Assembly: GCA_016713135.1 (NCBI GenBank)
Contig: JADJPR010000020.1
Coordinates: 62,001-126,000, forward strand
Source: Rhodanobacteraceae bacterium
GTDB taxonomy: Bacteria > Pseudomonadota > Gammaproteobacteria > Xanthomonadales > SZUA-5
Direction: 5' to 3'
Length of the DNA stretch: 64,000 nt
Numbering within the stretch: position 1 is the first letter of the stretch; each line of letters begins with the position of its first letter. Shown piece by piece: positions 9,688-18,280 of this stretch. The notes beneath the pieces are model-generated. The model searched no databases and was not told the DNA's origin. It worked only from the letters and a program-made list of their open reading frames with translations. Both the position numbers and the translations under genes were made by a program.

Positions 9688-10113
9688 TCACACCAGGTAA
9701 TCGGACAGCGTCGCGAGCGCGTCGCGGCCGTTGTCGCTCAGGGTGGCGAGTTCCAGCGCCAAGTCATCCGGCGTGGCGTCCGGGCTCAGCGCGCCGAACA
9801 GCACATAGTGCTCGCCGATGCGTCCGAAGGAGGACAGCGGCACGCTGGGGTTGAGGTCGAGCAAAGTTTCCAGCAGTTTCGCGCGGCGCTTCGGGCGGAT
9901 GTCCGCGTCACGCCAGAGATAACTGATGCACAACAGTTGACTGCCGGCGTCGGTGACATAAATCGGCAGGCGGTCGGCAGTCGGGAACCCCACCTCGATC
10001 ACCGGCACTTCGCCAGGCATCGAGGACACCTCGACATCGGTCACGCCAAGCTGCTTGCGCAGCAGCGGCACCGAGCGTTCGATCAAGCTCACCAGCTTGC
10101 GCGGCCTGGCCAT
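9688..10113 (-). CDS. yjfI: YjfI-family protein (DUF2170)
   Basis: 141 residues, full length for DUF2170: an N-terminal helix, then beta-rich segments with VIEVGFP, LLCISYLW and the typical FGRIGEHYVLFGALS. Enteric yjfI heads the yjfIJKL operon with a PspA homologue. Here it heads the train ending in yqiJ, yqiK and the DUF3686 ATPase. Biochemical role unknown; context suggests envelope stress. It is preceded by a double palindrome 67 bp upstream. The stop is next to the start of the coiled-coil gene. Confidence 0.85.
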   Translation of the reverse strand: MARPRKLVSLIERSVPLLRKQLGVTDVEVSSMPGEVPVIEVGFPTADRLPIYVTDAGSQLLCISYLWRDADIRPKRRAKLLETLLDLNPSVPLSSFGRIGEHYVLFGALSPDATPDDLALELATLSDNGRDALATLSDYLV

Positions 10114-10179
10114 CGGTCACGCCCGCCTCCTCGTGCGGGCCGGACACCATGTGCGTTGGCGACCACGCTAACGCCGTCC

Positions 10180-10207
10180 GACATATCATGTCAAGACATT
10201 TTATGTC
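10180..10207 (-). promoter_or_regulatory. Double-palindrome operator upstream of yjfI
   Basis: Two 13-bp palindromes lie side by side with 2 bp between them: GACATATCATGTC (10180-10192) and GACATTTTATGTC (10195-10207). Both have the form GACAT-N3-ATGTC, centre to centre 15 bp. On the minus strand the proximal copy overlaps a TTGACA that could be a -35 element, with a weak TTAGCG 17 bp further on. This layout suggests a repressor site controlling the whole train. The cognate factor is unknown. Confidence 0.7.
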
Positions 10208-10219
10208 GAAACGCCTGAG

Positions 10220-10360
10220 GTGGGTCCGGACCTTGTCCGGACGCTCCGGACCTTGTCCAGACGCTGCTGCCGATGCCGTTGTGGGTCTGGACCTTGTCCA
10301 GACGCTTAGACCCACAAGTGCCGGTGGCGGGACAAGCGTCCGGACGAGGTCCGGACCCAC
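10220..10360 (+). repeat. Inverted repeat pair with GGACCTTGTCC-type units
   Basis: Arms 10220-10244 and 10336-10360 match in 24 of 25 positions as reverse complements. Further related units (GGACCTTGTCCAGACGC, GGACCCACAATCAGGGC) lie inside and on to about 10398. With the operator above it, this is all that the 298-bp gap 10114-10411 holds. It lies just downstream of clpB and may act as its transcript end. Confidence 0.8.
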
Positions 10361-10411
10361 AATCAGGGCCTGGACCCACAATCAGGGCATGGACCCACCA
10401 ACGGCGGTGCC

Positions 10412-12989
10412 CTACACCTTCTCGAACACGATCTTCCCGCCCTCCGCCCTGCGCGCGCACGGTGTCGCGCGGGGCGTAGCGGCCGGCGAGGACCTCGCGC
10501 GCCAGCGGGTTCTCGATCAGAGTCTGCACCGCGCGCTTGAGCGGGCGCGCGCCATAGACCGGGTCGTAGCCGATGTTGGCCAGCAGGGTCAGCGCCGAAT
10601 CGTCGAGCTCGAAGCGGATCTCGCGCTCGGCCAGGCGCTGAGCCAGGTGCTGGGTCTGGATCTTCGCGATGCGGCCGATCGCGGCCTTGTTGAGCGGGTG
10701 GAACACGACCAGTTCATCGAGGCGGTTGATGAACTCGGGACGGAAGTGCTGCTGCACGATGTCCATCACCGCGTTCTTCATGCGCGCGTAGTTGTCCTCG
10801 CCGGCGAGTTCCTGGATCACCTGCGAACCGAGGTTGCTGGTCATCACGATCACAGTGTTGCGGAAATCCACCGTGCGGCCCTGGCCATCGGTCAGGCGGC
10901 CGTCGTCGAGCACCTGCAGCAGCACGTTGAACACATCGTGGTGGGCCTTCTCGACCTCATCGAGCAGGATCACGCTGTACGGCCGGCGGCGCACGGCCTC
11001 GGTCAGGTAGCCGCCTTCCTCGTAGCCGACATAACCCGGGGGCGCGCCAATCAGGCGGCTCACGGAGTGCTTCTCCATGAACTCGCTCATGTCGATGCGC
11101 ACCATCGCTTCCTCGGTGTCGAACAGGAAGTTCGCGAGCGCCTTGCACAACTCGGTCTTGCCAACGCCGGTAGGGCCGAGGAACAGGAAGGAACCGTTCG
11201 GACGCTTGGGGTCCGACAGTCCCGCGCGCGAGCGACGGATCGCATCGGACACGGCGCGCACCGCCTCCTCCTGGCCGACCACGCGCTGGTGCAACTCGTC
11301 TTCCATGCGCAGCAGTTTCTCGCGCTCGCCTTCGAGCATCTTGCTCACCGGGATGCCGGTCCAACGGCTCACCACTTCGGCGATCTCGTCGGCGCTGACC
11401 TTGTTCTTCAGCAGGGTGAAACCCTTCTGTTCGGTGGCCTGCGCGGCGGCGATCTGCTTTTCCAGGTCGGGGATGCGGCCGTACTGCAGCTCGGCCATCT
11501 TCGCCAGGTCCTGGGCGCGCTTGGCCGCCTCGAACTCGTAGCGGGCGCGTTCGAGCTGTTCCTTGAGCCTGGTTTCGCCGGAAACGGCCGCCTTCTCCCC
11601 CTTCAGCACCTCGTCGAGGTCGCTGAACTCGCGTTCGAGCTTGGCGATCTGGTCTTCCAGCTCCTTCAGGCGCAGCTTGCTCGCCTCGTCGCGCTCCTTC
11701 TTCAGCACCTCGCGCTGCATCTTCAGCTGGATCAGGCGACGTTCCAGGCGGTCCATTTCCTCCGGCTTGGAGTCCATTTCCATGCGGATGCGGCTGGCGG
11801 CCTCGTCCATCAAATCGATGGCCTTGTCCGGCAACTGGCGGTCGGCGATGTAGCGGTGGCTCAGCGTGGCCGCGGCGACGATCGCCGGATCGGTGATCTC
11901 GACCTTGTGGTGCAGCGCGTAGCGTTCCTTCAGGCCGCGCAGGATCGCGATGGTGTCCTCGACGCTCGGCTCGCCGACGAAGACCTTCTGGAAGCGGCGC
12001 TCGAGCGCGGCGTCCTTTTCGACGTACTTGCGGTACTCGTCCAGCGTGGTCGCGCCGATGCAGTGCAACTCGCCGCGCGCCAGCGCCGGCTTCAGCATGT
12101 TGCCGGCGTCCATCGAGCCTTCGGCCTTGCCGGCGCCGACCATGGTGTGCAGCTCGTCGATGAACAGGATCACCTGGCCTTCCTGCTTGGCCAGGTCGTT
12201 GAGCACGCCCTTCAGGCGCTCCTCGAACTCGCCGCGGAACTTGGCGCCGGCGATCAGCGCACCCATGTCCAGGCTCAGCACGCGCTTGCCGCGGATGCCT
12301 TCGGGCACCTCGCCGTCGACGATGCGCTGCGCCAGGCCTTCGACGATGGCGGTCTTGCCGACGCCGGGCTCGCCGATCAGCACCGGGTTGTTCTTGGTGC
12401 GCCGCTGCAGCACCTGGATGGTGCGGCGAATCTCCTCGTCGCGGCCGATGACCGGGTCGATCTTGCCGTCCTCGGCGCGCTTGGTCAGGTCGATGGTGTA
12501 CTTCTCGAGCGCCTGGCGCTGCTCCTCGGCGTTCGCGTCCTGCACCTTCTCGCCGCCGCGCATGCCGGCGATCGCCTGCTCGATTCGCGCCTTGTCCGCA
12601 CCGGCGGCCTTGAGCGCCTTGCCGACCTCGCCCTTGTCCTCCAGCGCCGCAAGCACGAACAATTCGCTGGCGATGAAGGCATCGCCGCGCTGCTGCGCCA
12701 GCTTGTCGGTCAGCATCAGCAAGCGGTTGAGGTCATTGCCGATGCTCAGGTTGCCCTCGTTGCCCTTCACCTGCGGCAGCCGGTCGAAGGCCTCGCCGAG
12801 CTTGCTGCGCAGCGCGGCGACGTTCACGCCGGTCTGCGACAGCAGCGGGCGGGTCGAGCCGCCCTGCTGGTCGATCAGCGCGATCAGCACATGCACCGGC
12901 TCGATGACATTGTGGTCGCGGCCGACGGCCAGCGACTGCGCGTCAGCCAGGGCCTGCTGGAACTTGGAAGTGAGCTTGTCCATCCGCAT
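10412..12989 (-). CDS. clpB: ClpB disaggregase, with a 1-base frameshift at its last codons
   Basis: Hexameric AAA+ chaperone that, with DnaK, dissolves protein aggregates. Full ClpB layout: N-domain (1-150), first AAA module with GEPGVGKT (about 210), middle-domain coiled coil (about 410-530), second AAA module with GPTGVGKT (about 606), and a C-terminal domain with GARPLKRAVQ. In the original frame the protein runs about 70 residues past the normal end. In the adjacent frame the canonical tail EGGKIVFEKV and a TAG (10412-10414) appear, so I place an indel in the GCGCGCGC tract at 10451-10458. Start MRMDKL (12989) has GGAG seven bases upstream. A sigma-32-like promoter precedes it. Confidence 0.93.
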
Positions 12990-13036
12990 GGGAGATCTCC
13001 GGGCGCGAAGGCTGCGGTGATTGTCGATGCGGAGTG

Positions 13037-13063
13037 ATTGCGGCTGCGTTGATCCAGTTCAAG
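13037..13063 (-). promoter_or_regulatory. Heat-shock (sigma-32-like) promoter of clpB
   Basis: On the minus strand CTTGAA (13058-13063) is followed after 14 bp by CCGCAAT (13037-13043), close to the sigma-32 pattern CTTGAA-N13/14-CCCCATnT. It lies about 48 bp upstream of the clpB start, as expected for this heat-shock gene. Confidence 0.65.
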
Positions 13064-13106
13064 GGGGTTGAAAAGCGGCGGGAAGGACGCACGCGGGGCC
13101 CACCAG

Positions 13107-14456
13107 TCAACGCCAGAACGGAATGATCGACGGCTCGGCCGGCTCCTCGTCGCCCTCGCGCTGGGGTCGGATCACTTCCAGCCGGTGCCGTCCGGGCGGC
13201 AGCGCGCGCACGTCGAGCATGGCGACAAAGCCGCGCAGACCGCTGTCGGGGTCACGTCCGAGGTCGTAGCGCAGGTCTGGCAGCTGCTGGCCGTCGAGCA
13301 GCACCGGATGCACGTGGGTGGCCACACAATCCAGGAGCAAGTCGACACGCGCTTCCTCGGCGGCCTTGCGCGCGGCGTGGTCCCCGCCGGTGGCCTCGAC
13401 CGTGGCCGCGGGGCATTCCTTTTCGATGGTCTGTTGCACCCGGCGCGGCAGGTAAGGCACGAACAGCCTCAGGTAGGGGCCGCGCACGCTGGCAGACGGG
13501 ATGAAGGGGAAGCCCTCCTGGGCATCGCGCTCGCTGCGGGTGTCGGCATAGTGCTGAGCGCGCAACTCGCGCCCGTTGGCGTCCTCCGGCAGGTAACGCT
13601 CGCCCGGCAGGGAAATCACGCCAGAGCGAAGCAGCACCTCGACCAGGATCAGCGCCATCAGCGAGTACAGCGCCCCCATGAGCAGCAGGTTGCCGCGGGT
13701 CATTCCCAGGCGACTGAACAGGGTCAACATGATTGGGCCGGTGAACCGGCCGCCAGTGGTCACGGTGCTGACCTGATAGATCCCGTGAATGCCCCGGCGC
13801 AGCCAGTGGCCCGGTGCGAGGCGATCGCCATAGCGCCGGTCGATCAGCGTCGCCAGCATCATCGGCGCAACCACCAGCATCACCAGCGTGAATGTCAGCC
13901 AGGAATTGTCCTTGCCAGGTATCCAGAAGTAGGCGGTCAACCCGGCCACCGCCACCACGCTCATGGTCAGCAGCATGATCGACAGCGACAACAGGGCCAG
14001 CAGCAAGCCGAAGGCAAACACCAGGCTGGCGCGGTTGTCGGCCTGGTCGATCATGCGATCGAGCGTGGGCATGGCCGAACGGGCGTAGTCGCGGTAGATC
14101 GGCCCGCGCTTGAGCTGTTCCCAATCCACGCCGCCGGGATACACCGAGCGCAGTCCGAGCGCCGCAACCCAGATCGCGCGCGAGCCGAGGTGCAGCACGA
14201 AGGTGCAGATCAGCGCGTAGCTGGTGATCTTCAGGTAGAAGTAAAGCATGAACACGGCGTAGTTCAGGTTGCCGGTCAACCGCGGCCGCAGTGCATAGAG
14301 CGCATCGTCCAGCAGCCCGGGCACTTGCAGCATCGAGAACACCAGCGCGCCGGACAGCAGCAGTTCGACCTCCCAGGTGGGCGTGGTGTCGCGCGGGACC
14401 TCGAACACGTGGTCGGCGTCGGCGGGCGCGGCGGGGCTGGGCTCGGTCATCGGCAA
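13107..14456 (-). CDS. Multi-pass membrane protein of unknown function
   Basis: 449 residues with about seven hydrophobic segments (about residues 30-50, 70-92, 95-115, 148-175, 190-210, 225-245 and 262-285). A soluble C-terminal region (about 290-449) follows, ending in a short beta-rich part (DPDSGLRGFVAMLDVRALP). No family recognised. It is divergent from metF across 135 bp and lies upstream of clpB on the same strand. The in-frame ATG at 14450 is an equally possible start. Confidence 0.8.
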   Translation of the reverse strand: MPMTEPSPAAPADADHVFEVPRDTTPTWEVELLLSGALVFSMLQVPGLLDDALYALRPRLTGNLNYAVFMLYFYLKITSYALICTFVLHLGSRAIWVAALGLRSVYPGGVDWEQLKRGPIYRDYARSAMPTLDRMIDQADNRASLVFAFGLLLALLSLSIMLLTMSVVAVAGLTAYFWIPGKDNSWLTFTLVMLVVAPMMLATLIDRRYGDRLAPGHWLRRGIHGIYQVSTVTTGGRFTGPIMLTLFSRLGMTRGNLLLMGALYSLMALILVEVLLRSGVISLPGERYLPEDANGRELRAQHYADTRSERDAQEGFPFIPSASVRGPYLRLFVPYLPRRVQQTIEKECPAATVEATGGDHAARKAAEEARVDLLLDCVATHVHPVLLDGQQLPDLRYDLGRDPDSGLRGFVAMLDVRALPPGRHRLEVIRPQREGDEEPAEPSIIPFWR

Positions 14457-14591
14457 GCAGTGGCTGCGGCGGATGGGCGATCATCGCCGGGCTTGCGACC
14501 GCGTGCCACCCGCCACGGCGCCGGGGTTGCCGAGTCGATGCCGCTGCGGCGAGTATCCGGGGCCTGCCCGCTCCGGACGTCTGTACCGCCC

Positions 14592-15413
14592 ATGCTGCCG
14601 CTCAGTTTCGAGTTCTTTCCGCCCAAGACCGCCGAGCAGCGTGAGACGCTGGAGCACACCGCGCAGCGGCTCAAGCCCTTGACGCCCGACTACGTCAGCT
14701 GCACCTTCGGCGCGGGTGGCTCCACGCTGTCCTACACCTACGACACGGTGGTGGCGCTCAAGCAGCACGGGCTTGATGTGGCGCCACACCTGTCGTGCAT
14801 GGGCGGCACCCGCGAGGAAGTGCGCGAACTGCTGGAACGCTATGTGGCGCTCGGCTGCCGCCGGATCGTCGCGCTGCGCGGCGACCTGCCGTCCGGCATG
14901 GCCACGATGGGCGAGTTCCGCCATGCCATCGACCTGGTGCGCTTCATCCGCAGCGAGTTCGACGGGCATTTCCACATCGAAGTGGCGGGCTACCCCGAGT
15001 TCCACCCGCAGGCACGCAGCGCCGACGAGGACCTGCGCCACCTCGCCGAAAAGGTCCATGCCGGCGCCAACGGCGTGATCACCCAGTACTTCTTCAATGC
15101 CGATGCCTATGTGCACTTCGTCGAGGACGTGCGCCGACTCGGCGTGACGGTGCCGATCGTCCCCGGGATCATGCCGATCAGCCAGTTCAGCCAGCTCAAG
15201 CGCTTCTCCGACACCTGCGGTGCCGAGATCCCGCGCTGGATCGAGCGGCGCATGCTGAGCTACGGCGACGATGCCGAGGCGATCCGCGAGTTGGGTGCGG
15301 AAGCGGTGGCCGGCCTGTGCCGCCGCCTGGCCGACGCCGGCGCGCCTGCCTTCCACTTCTACACGCTGAACCGGGCCAAGGCCACGCTGGCGGTGATCGA
15401 ACGCCTGCGCTGA
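14592..15413 (+). CDS. metF: Methylenetetrahydrofolate reductase
   Basis: 273 residues, a complete FAD-dependent TIM barrel. It reduces 5,10-methylene-THF to 5-methyl-THF for methionine synthesis. Signature segments: SFEFFPPKT at the N-terminus, CTFGAGGS, RGDLP, the Gln/Tyr segment ITQYFFNADAY, and VPGIMP. The start is set by the conserved SFEFFPPK. Upstream reading frame belongs to no protein. No SAM- or SAH-riboswitch pattern is visible in the 135-bp leader. Confidence 0.96.
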   Translation: MLPLSFEFFPPKTAEQRETLEHTAQRLKPLTPDYVSCTFGAGGSTLSYTYDTVVALKQHGLDVAPHLSCMGGTREEVRELLERYVALGCRRIVALRGDLPSGMATMGEFRHAIDLVRFIRSEFDGHFHIEVAGYPEFHPQARSADEDLRHLAEKVHAGANGVITQYFFNADAYVHFVEDVRRLGVTVPIVPGIMPISQFSQLKRFSDTCGAEIPRWIERRMLSYGDDAEAIRELGAEAVAGLCRRLADAGAPAFHFYTLNRAKATLAVIERLR

Positions 15414-15438
15414 GGCGGGTCTGCGGCATCATCGCTGC

Positions 15439-16806
15439 ATGCGTATCACCGTTCCATGCCTCTGGATGCTGTTGTTCGCGATTTCCGCCGACGCAACAGC
15501 GCTTCCGTATTGCAGTTTCTCGGCGAATATTGACGGAGATACCGGCGAATGGCGCGAGCCGTTGCTGCATGCTCGCATTGACGAGCCGGCTGGCACACCC
15601 GCGCAGCGCAACCACACAATCATTCGCGCCTGCTGGGATCTGGACGCGCTTCGGCTGGCGATGACGGTCGAAGATTCCGATCCGGTGCGCGCGCCCGCCG
15701 CTCTGGACGTGGACCGCTACCACCAGTACGACTCGCTGCAGGTCTACATCGACCCGCGCGGCGACGCCGGCCCGCGCATGAACGACGACGATGTCGACCT
15801 GCTGCTGCTGCCGGACGGCCGGCTCGGGGTGCTGCGCGGCGATTCGCTGATCGGCGCCATCGCCAGCGCCAGTGTGCCCCAGCGCGCGGCCGCGCCCCTG
15901 GCCGCGGACTACGCCGCCCGCGAAACCACCACCGGCTGGGCCCTGGAACTTGAGGTGCCCTGGGCCGGTCTTGGCCTGCCGGCCGCCGCCGGGGCGCGCA
16001 TAGGCATGGACATCGCCAGCAACGACTGGCTGGTCGACCACCCGCCGGGAGAATCCGAGGCGCTCACTCCGGAACGCGTGCGCGTCCTGGCCGGCAGACC
16101 ACCCGATGCGCCGCGGCCGGATGCTGCGGTCGGCACCCAGTTGCTGCCGCGAACCTGGTCGGGCGACAGTGATTTCGGCTATCCCGCGCGCTGGCGCCCG
16201 CTGCAACTGACGGGCGGGCCGGGCATGCTGGAGCGATTGCAGCGCGCGCTGGGCCCGCGTGCCTTGCTCCGCATCGGCGCCGCCGGACTCGGCCTGGGGT
16301 TGCTGAGCACGCTGATGGTGCATGCATGGCATCGTCGCCGCCTGCGCGATCTGCTGGCGCGACTGGCAGCGATGGCGCCGGCGGCCGCCAGCCCCATCGC
16401 CGTCGACGCCGGCCCTGCGCAGGTTCCGAATGATGCCGCAGCGGAATCCACTGCCGTCGATACCCAAGGCGCCGGCGACCCGCGCGACCGCGAGTTCGCC
16501 GAGCGGGTGCTCGCCCATGTCCGCCGGCACCTCAACCAGCCGCTCGGCCCCGCGGATCTTGCGCAACAGTTCCACGTGTCGCTGCGCACCTTGCAGCGGC
16601 GCCTGAAGTCCGGACTCGACACCAGCCCGCAGGACCTGGTGCTGGCCGCACGCCTGGAAGCCGCGCGCGGGTTGCTGCGCGACGGGCGCTTGCGGGTCGG
16701 CGAGGTTGCCGCGCGGGTGGGCTTCGAGGACCTGTCGCATTTCTCCCGGCGCTACCGCCAGGCCTTCGGCCACCCGCCCTCGGAGGAGGGCACGCGGCGC
16801 GACTGA
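15439..16806 (+). CDS. Membrane-anchored AraC-type regulator with periplasmic CBM9-like sensor domain
   Basis: 455 residues in an unusual order. A signal peptide (1-21) is followed by a periplasmic beta-sandwich resembling CBM9 sugar-binding domains (about 28-215, with IDGDTGEW, DSLQVYIDPRGD and GWALELEVPWAGLG), one membrane helix (about 275-295), a linker, and a cytoplasmic AraC HTH domain (about 352-452, with LAQQFHVSLRTLQRRLK and VAARVGFEDLSHFSRRYRQ). The likely role is to sense a polysaccharide or oligosaccharide in the periplasm and regulate directly, with no kinase step. The two secreted beta-helix genes immediately downstream on the same strand are the obvious targets (inference). All parts look intact. 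Confidence 0.85.
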   Translation: MRITVPCLWMLLFAISADATALPYCSFSANIDGDTGEWREPLLHARIDEPAGTPAQRNHTIIRACWDLDALRLAMTVEDSDPVRAPAALDVDRYHQYDSLQVYIDPRGDAGPRMNDDDVDLLLLPDGRLGVLRGDSLIGAIASASVPQRAAAPLAADYAARETTTGWALELEVPWAGLGLPAAAGARIGMDIASNDWLVDHPPGESEALTPERVRVLAGRPPDAPRPDAAVGTQLLPRTWSGDSDFGYPARWRPLQLTGGPGMLERLQRALGPRALLRIGAAGLGLGLLSTLMVHAWHRRRLRDLLARLAAMAPAAASPIAVDAGPAQVPNDAAAESTAVDTQGAGDPRDREFAERVLAHVRRHLNQPLGPADLAQQFHVSLRTLQRRLKSGLDTSPQDLVLAARLEAARGLLRDGRLRVGEVAARVGFEDLSHFSRRYRQAFGHPPSEEGTRRD

Positions 16807-16823
16807 GCACCTCGACGGGCGCC

Positions 16824-16853
16824 TGACGCGCGTCACGACAGGATTGGCGCGTC
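16824..16853 (+). promoter_or_regulatory. Candidate regulator site upstream of the beta-helix genes
   Basis: A perfect 12-bp palindrome TGACGCGCGTCA (16824-16835) is followed by a second CGCGTC (16848-16853), giving a direct repeat of CGCGTC with 19-bp spacing. AraC-family proteins typically bind direct repeats about two helix turns apart. Weak evidence, but it lies in the only leader (16807-16939) between regulator and target genes. Confidence 0.35.
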
Positions 16854-16939
16854 CAGTCAAACCAATGTCGCGGCCGTTCTAACGCGCCGGCCGGACGTTT
16901 GCGCACGCTGCACCTGTCTCAACGCGAGGAACCAGGGGC

Positions 16940-18280
16940 ATGTGGCAGCGGTGGCTGGCAGTGGTCGCGGCGGTGGCGCTGGCGACAGGGTCGAAGGCCA
17001 CGGTTTACACCGTTGGCGCAGGCGGCACCCACGCCTCGCTTCAGGAGGCGGTCGATGCCGCCTTCCTCAACCCGGGGCCGGATGAGGTGCGCCTGCGTGA
17101 AGGCACGCTGGTCGGGGTGACGGGTGTCAACGGCAACCTCAGCAACAATGACCTCACGGTTTCCGGCGGTTGGGACGCCAGCTATGCAGGCACGGGCTCT
17201 GCGCCGACCATTCTCGACGCCGCAGGCATGGGTTCCGTACTGCGCGTTTATCCCTCCGGCGGCAACGTGCAAATCTCGCGCCTGAGCATGCACAACGGCG
17301 CGTTGCCCAGCCAGCCTGTGGGGATCGACGTGAATGCGACGGGATTCGCGACAGTGCAGATTTTCCAGGTCGACATTGCCGACGGCATTGTGACGAGCGG
17401 AAGCGCCGGCTGTGTGGGCCTGAATGCCCGTGACGACAGCCAGGTCAGCCTGAGCCAGTCGCGAGTGCATCACTGCACCAGCGGGTCAGCCCTTCCAGGC
17501 AGTTCAGGCGGTACCGGGATCCGGGTGGTCACCCTGGATCGCGGCCGGGTGAGCCTGGATGACGTGAAGGTCGACGAGCACCAGACCCAGGCCAGCGTGC
17601 AAACCACCGGCACCGGGATATCGGTCAATGGGAGCGGCCAGTCGAACGTGGACCTGCACAATGTCCGGATCCACGGCAACAGCACCACAGCACCCTCGGT
17701 CTTCGGATCCGGACTGGCCCTGGAGCTGGCCGGCAGTGCCACAGCCACCCTCTCGCGCCTGGAGGTTTTCGACAACCTGGCACCCGGGGCAGCATCGACC
17801 ACCTCCCAACTGGGCTTGAGTGCGAGCGACTTCGCGGCCATCCGGCTGGTTTCGAGTCTGCTGCGCGACGGGCCGCAAAGCGCCCTCAGCGCCACCTCGG
17901 TCGGCGCCAGCGCGCGCGTGCACATGCACAACCTGACGATCGTCCAGCACGCCGCTCGCGGAATCGCCTTTTTCGGCCCCGCGGGCAGCCTGACGCTGCA
18001 CAACAGCATCGTGCAGGACAACGGGCTGACGTCTCCACTGCCCGTAGGAGGCGGCGACCACAACCTGGGGGCGGACTTGCTGCTCACGCCGGTCAGCTTC
18101 TCCGGACCCGGCGACTATCGCCTGCCGTCCGGCTCACCGGGCGTCGACGCGGGGACCGACGCGGTGCCCCTGGGCCTGGCCGCCATGGACTTCGTCGGCG
18201 AGCCCAGGGTGCAGGGCGCTGCCTCGGACATCGGCGCCTTCGAGCGCACCGTCCCCTTGTTCACCAGCGGATTCGAGTGA
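16940..18280 (+). CDS. Secreted parallel beta-helix protein with F-x-x-G-F-E tail
   Basis: 446 residues. A signal peptide (about 1-20, ending SKA) is followed by a right-handed beta-helix: an N-cap like polysaccharide-lyase proteins (YTVGAGGTHASLQEAVDAA) and repeated turns such as NVQISRLSMHNG, QVSLSQSRVHH and NVDLHNVRIHGN to about residue 420. The last residues are LFTSGFE, a tail shared with other secreted proteins in this window. The fold suggests polysaccharide binding or cleavage; no catalytic residues could be assigned. The stop overlaps the ATG of the pectate-lyase-like gene by one base (TGATG), so they form an operon. Confidence 0.85.
   Translation: MWQRWLAVVAAVALATGSKATVYTVGAGGTHASLQEAVDAAFLNPGPDEVRLREGTLVGVTGVNGNLSNNDLTVSGGWDASYAGTGSAPTILDAAGMGSVLRVYPSGGNVQISRLSMHNGALPSQPVGIDVNATGFATVQIFQVDIADGIVTSGSAGCVGLNARDDSQVSLSQSRVHHCTSGSALPGSSGGTGIRVVTLDRGRVSLDDVKVDEHQTQASVQTTGTGISVNGSGQSNVDLHNVRIHGNSTTAPSVFGSGLALELAGSATATLSRLEVFDNLAPGAASTTSQLGLSASDFAAIRLVSSLLRDGPQSALSATSVGASARVHMHNLTIVQHAARGIAFFGPAGSLTLHNSIVQDNGLTSPLPVGGGDHNLGADLLLTPVSFSGPGDYRLPSGSPGVDAGTDAVPLGLAAMDFVGEPRVQGAASDIGAFERTVPLFTSGFE

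Noticed and set aside
10191..10411. Extension of clpB to 10191 (a 932-residue protein)
   Set aside because: Extra residues come from reading repeats in the wrong frame; the true ClpB end is in the adjacent frame.
14457..14591. SAM or SAH riboswitch ahead of metF
   Set aside because: The 135-bp leader lacks the conserved core segments of known SAM/SAH aptamers, and no terminator-antiterminator pair was seen.
13068..14591. N-terminal extension of metF over about 500 residues
   Set aside because: Shadow of the divergent membrane-protein gene; MetF homology begins at MLPLSFEFFPPK.
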